A stretch of 15,062 nucleotides of DNA. Source: Candidatus Roizmanbacteria bacterium UBA6242 (GTDB lineage Bacteria > Patescibacteriota > Microgenomatia > UBA1406 > GWC2-37-13). Made by a program: the position numbers and the translations under genes. The DNA is taken from assembly GCA_002440905.1 (NCBI GenBank), contig DJWA01000004.1, positions 1-15,062 of the forward strand, read 5' to 3'. Shown here in pieces: positions 14,180 through 15,062 of this stretch (the stretch's first letter is position 1; the number at the start of each line of letters is the position of its first letter). The notes below the pieces were generated by a model. It was not told the DNA's origin. It was given only the letters and a program-made list of their open reading frames with translations, and searched no databases.

Positions 14180-14369
14180 TCTTCTCTATTCCATACTTTT
14201 CGGTTAATCTGACCACAATTTCTTCGATTGCCTTCCCCGATTTGATGTCTTTTATGATGAAACGGGCGCTGTCGTTAAAACTGTAGAAGATTGACCTGTC
14301 GCTGTCGTATATCATCGTTTCTTTATTGACTTCTTCAATGAGAAGATCTTTATTTATCTGGTATTTCAT
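14103..14369 (-). CDS. PqqD-family protein (RiPP recognition element)
   Basis: An 88-residue stand-alone PqqD-like protein of normal length. The layout is an N-terminal hairpin (MKYQINKDLLIEEVNKETMI), a turn with YDSDRSIFYSFNDSARFIIK where PqqD proteins carry the Ln-x-x-g/a-x-x-Iw stretch, KSGKAIEEIVVRLTEKYG (the dG-t-x-eei-x-x-L-x-x-ry block), and a last helix pair ending DLDEFLELLLSKKIV. PqqD-type RREs bind the leader of a precursor peptide with a winged-helix-like fold and hand it to modifying enzymes. It differs from the PqqD domain at the end of the QueC-like protein, so the locus has two separate RREs, perhaps one for each peptide or step. Its 3' end overlaps the peptidase-nucleotidyltransferase gene by 77 bp in the convergent direction. 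Confidence 0.85.
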   Translation of the reverse strand: MKYQINKDLLIEEVNKETMIYDSDRSIFYSFNDSARFIIKDIKSGKAIEEIVVRLTEKYGIEKTKAKNDLDEFLELLLSKKIVSSLKK

Positions 14370-14385
14370 GTCTATTGATGCCTAA

Positions 14386-14414
14386 ATTGTAATATTTGTA
14401 TTTCGGATTAACAA
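14386..14414 (-). promoter_or_regulatory. Promoter of the PqqD gene
   Basis: Minus strand: TTGTTA (14414-14409), 17-nt spacer, TACAAT (14391-14386), then 16 nt to the ATG at 14369, leaving a leader of about 9 nt. The rest of the 143-bp gap to 14512 holds no open frame or hairpin of note. Confidence 0.5.
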
Positions 14415-14512
14415 CTAGTTTTTTAAACTAAAGTAGGTTGAGATTATTTTCCTTTAAGAACTTCGACCAATTAAGTCTTTATGTATCTATCGGTGTTGGA
14501 ACCAAATTGAGA

Positions 14513-15062
14513 TCATGGCGAATATATTTGGACCCTAACTTCACTTTGATAATTGGTATTTATAATGGCGCATGGTTGAAAGCTCGCAAATTTCTCAAAT
14601 TCGTAATATACCTTGGTGATATTATCCACTGGGTAGTGTTGAATTACAGGCTTCTGCTCCTTAAGCAAGGCCCAAATAGGATACTCGTAATCATCCCCGT
14701 TAATGTTCAAACCGATTCTATTGCATTTACTCTTTTTAATAAGAGAGACCCCTTCCAAGTAGCTTTTTTCTATGTTTGGCCGGTTGTTGAAATATTGAGT
14801 CTCTATTTTTTGAATGAAGAGGGAATTTTTGCCAAAGATCGGCCTTGTGGGATTGCCCAACAAGTAAGGAATCGTCATCGTAAAAACCACAATCAGAAAG
14901 ACTGCGGAGAACCTTCCCAATAATTTTTCAATCATAATCGCTTCTATCGGTATGAATATATAGAAAAATGGCAGTAATAGACGACTTTGCCAGGGCTGCC
15001 ACCTCAAAAGCATGGAAAACAAGAGCAATGTTGACAAACCAAAGAATATGTAGCTTATTAAG
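14513..15062 (-). CDS. ArnT/PMT-like (GT39-type) membrane glycosyltransferase, C-terminal part, cut by the right edge
   Basis: The minus-strand frame is open from the right edge to the TGA at 14513-14515, giving 182 residues of a protein whose start is outside the window. It begins with hydrophobic segments (LISYIFFGLSTLLLFSMLL), then RWQPWQSRLLLPFFYIFIP. The short W-x-P-x-x-x-R-x-x-LP turn is typical of the last membrane part of ArnT/PMT-like transferases that use lipid-linked sugars. After a third helix (about 14935-14870) comes a soluble C-terminal domain with TRPIFGKNSLFIQKIETQYF and further strands, probably outside the cytoplasm. An internal TTG could be mistaken for a start; the reading continues to the edge. 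It is transcribed toward the PqqD gene but separated from it by 143 bp. Confidence 0.6.
   Translation of the reverse strand, partial: LISYIFFGLSTLLLFSMLLRWQPWQSRLLLPFFYIFIPIEAIMIEKLLGRFSAVFLIVVFTMTIPYLLGNPTRPIFGKNSLFIQKIETQYFNNRPNIEKSYLEGVSLIKKSKCNRIGLNINGDDYEYPIWALLKEQKPVIQHYPVDNITKVYYEFEKFASFQPCAIINTNYQSEVRVQIYSP

Noticed and set aside
14416..14429. Inverted repeat AGTTTTTTAAACT as terminator or operator
   Set aside because: The AT-only stem is too weak and lacks a T-run in a suitable place for either strand.
14438..14923. 161-residue plus-strand open frame
   Set aside because: It is antisense to the ArnT/PMT-like gene, which has membrane helices and a family-like motif; the plus frame has no recognisable feature.

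Overview
The window looks like a chromosomal segment of a Patescibacteria (CPR) bacterium, possibly Microgenomates. This is inferred from several signs taken together: low-to-moderate GC, very tight packing with overlapping or abutting start codons, many starts that sit only 6-9 nt downstream of a -10 hexamer (which predicts leaderless mRNAs), short single-pass membrane proteins without recognisable relatives, and TGA used as a normal stop. No rRNA, tRNA, CRISPR or insertion sequence was seen, and there is no gene-free stretch longer than about 240 bases.

Left part (1-8226): a surface-polysaccharide neighbourhood. A polytopic membrane protein cut by the left edge (1-350, minus) is divergent from two single-pass hypothetical proteins (352-1170, 1217-1786). 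Then come an O-antigen-ligase/polymerase-like protein (1795-3105, minus), a GT2 glycosyltransferase (3106-4017), and a three-gene minus-strand operon of SDR epimerase/dehydratase, WecG/TagA-type GT26 transferase and NodB-type deacetylase (6473 to 4068). A GT4 glycosyltransferase overlapping a methyltransferase (6500-8211) follows. Together these fit making a nucleotide sugar, adding sugars on a lipid carrier, trimming or decorating them, and polymerising or ligating the chain.

Right part (8227-14369): genes with the signature of a RiPP-type (ribosomally made, modified peptide) locus related to lasso-peptide clusters but built differently. It contains a QueC-like PP-loop ATPase fused to a C-terminal PqqD/RRE domain; a free-standing PqqD/RRE protein; an HPr-kinase-related kinase; an S26B signal-peptidase-like domain fused to an NTP_transf_5 nucleotidyltransferase; a VAO/4-cresol-dehydrogenase-type flavoprotein; a GT2 glycosyltransferase; and two tiny, very basic peptides (P1 at 9521-9652, P2 at 11177-11266). 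The peptides share an MKR start, a Tyr-x-x-Pro-x(1-2)-Leu motif and a [IV]KV[YW]T block, the pattern expected of a leader read by an RRE. Each has its own near-consensus -35/-10 promoter placed so that transcription would begin at the ATG. P1 is divergent from the QueC-PqqD gene and P2 lies directly upstream of the flavoprotein gene, so they look like two precursor/enzyme pairs. The usual lasso cyclase and transglutaminase-like B2 protease are not in the window. This locus is the most promising candidate for an undescribed system.

Right edge (14513-15062): the C-terminal part of an ArnT/PMT-like (GT39) membrane glycosyltransferase, cut by the window end, returns to the polysaccharide theme.
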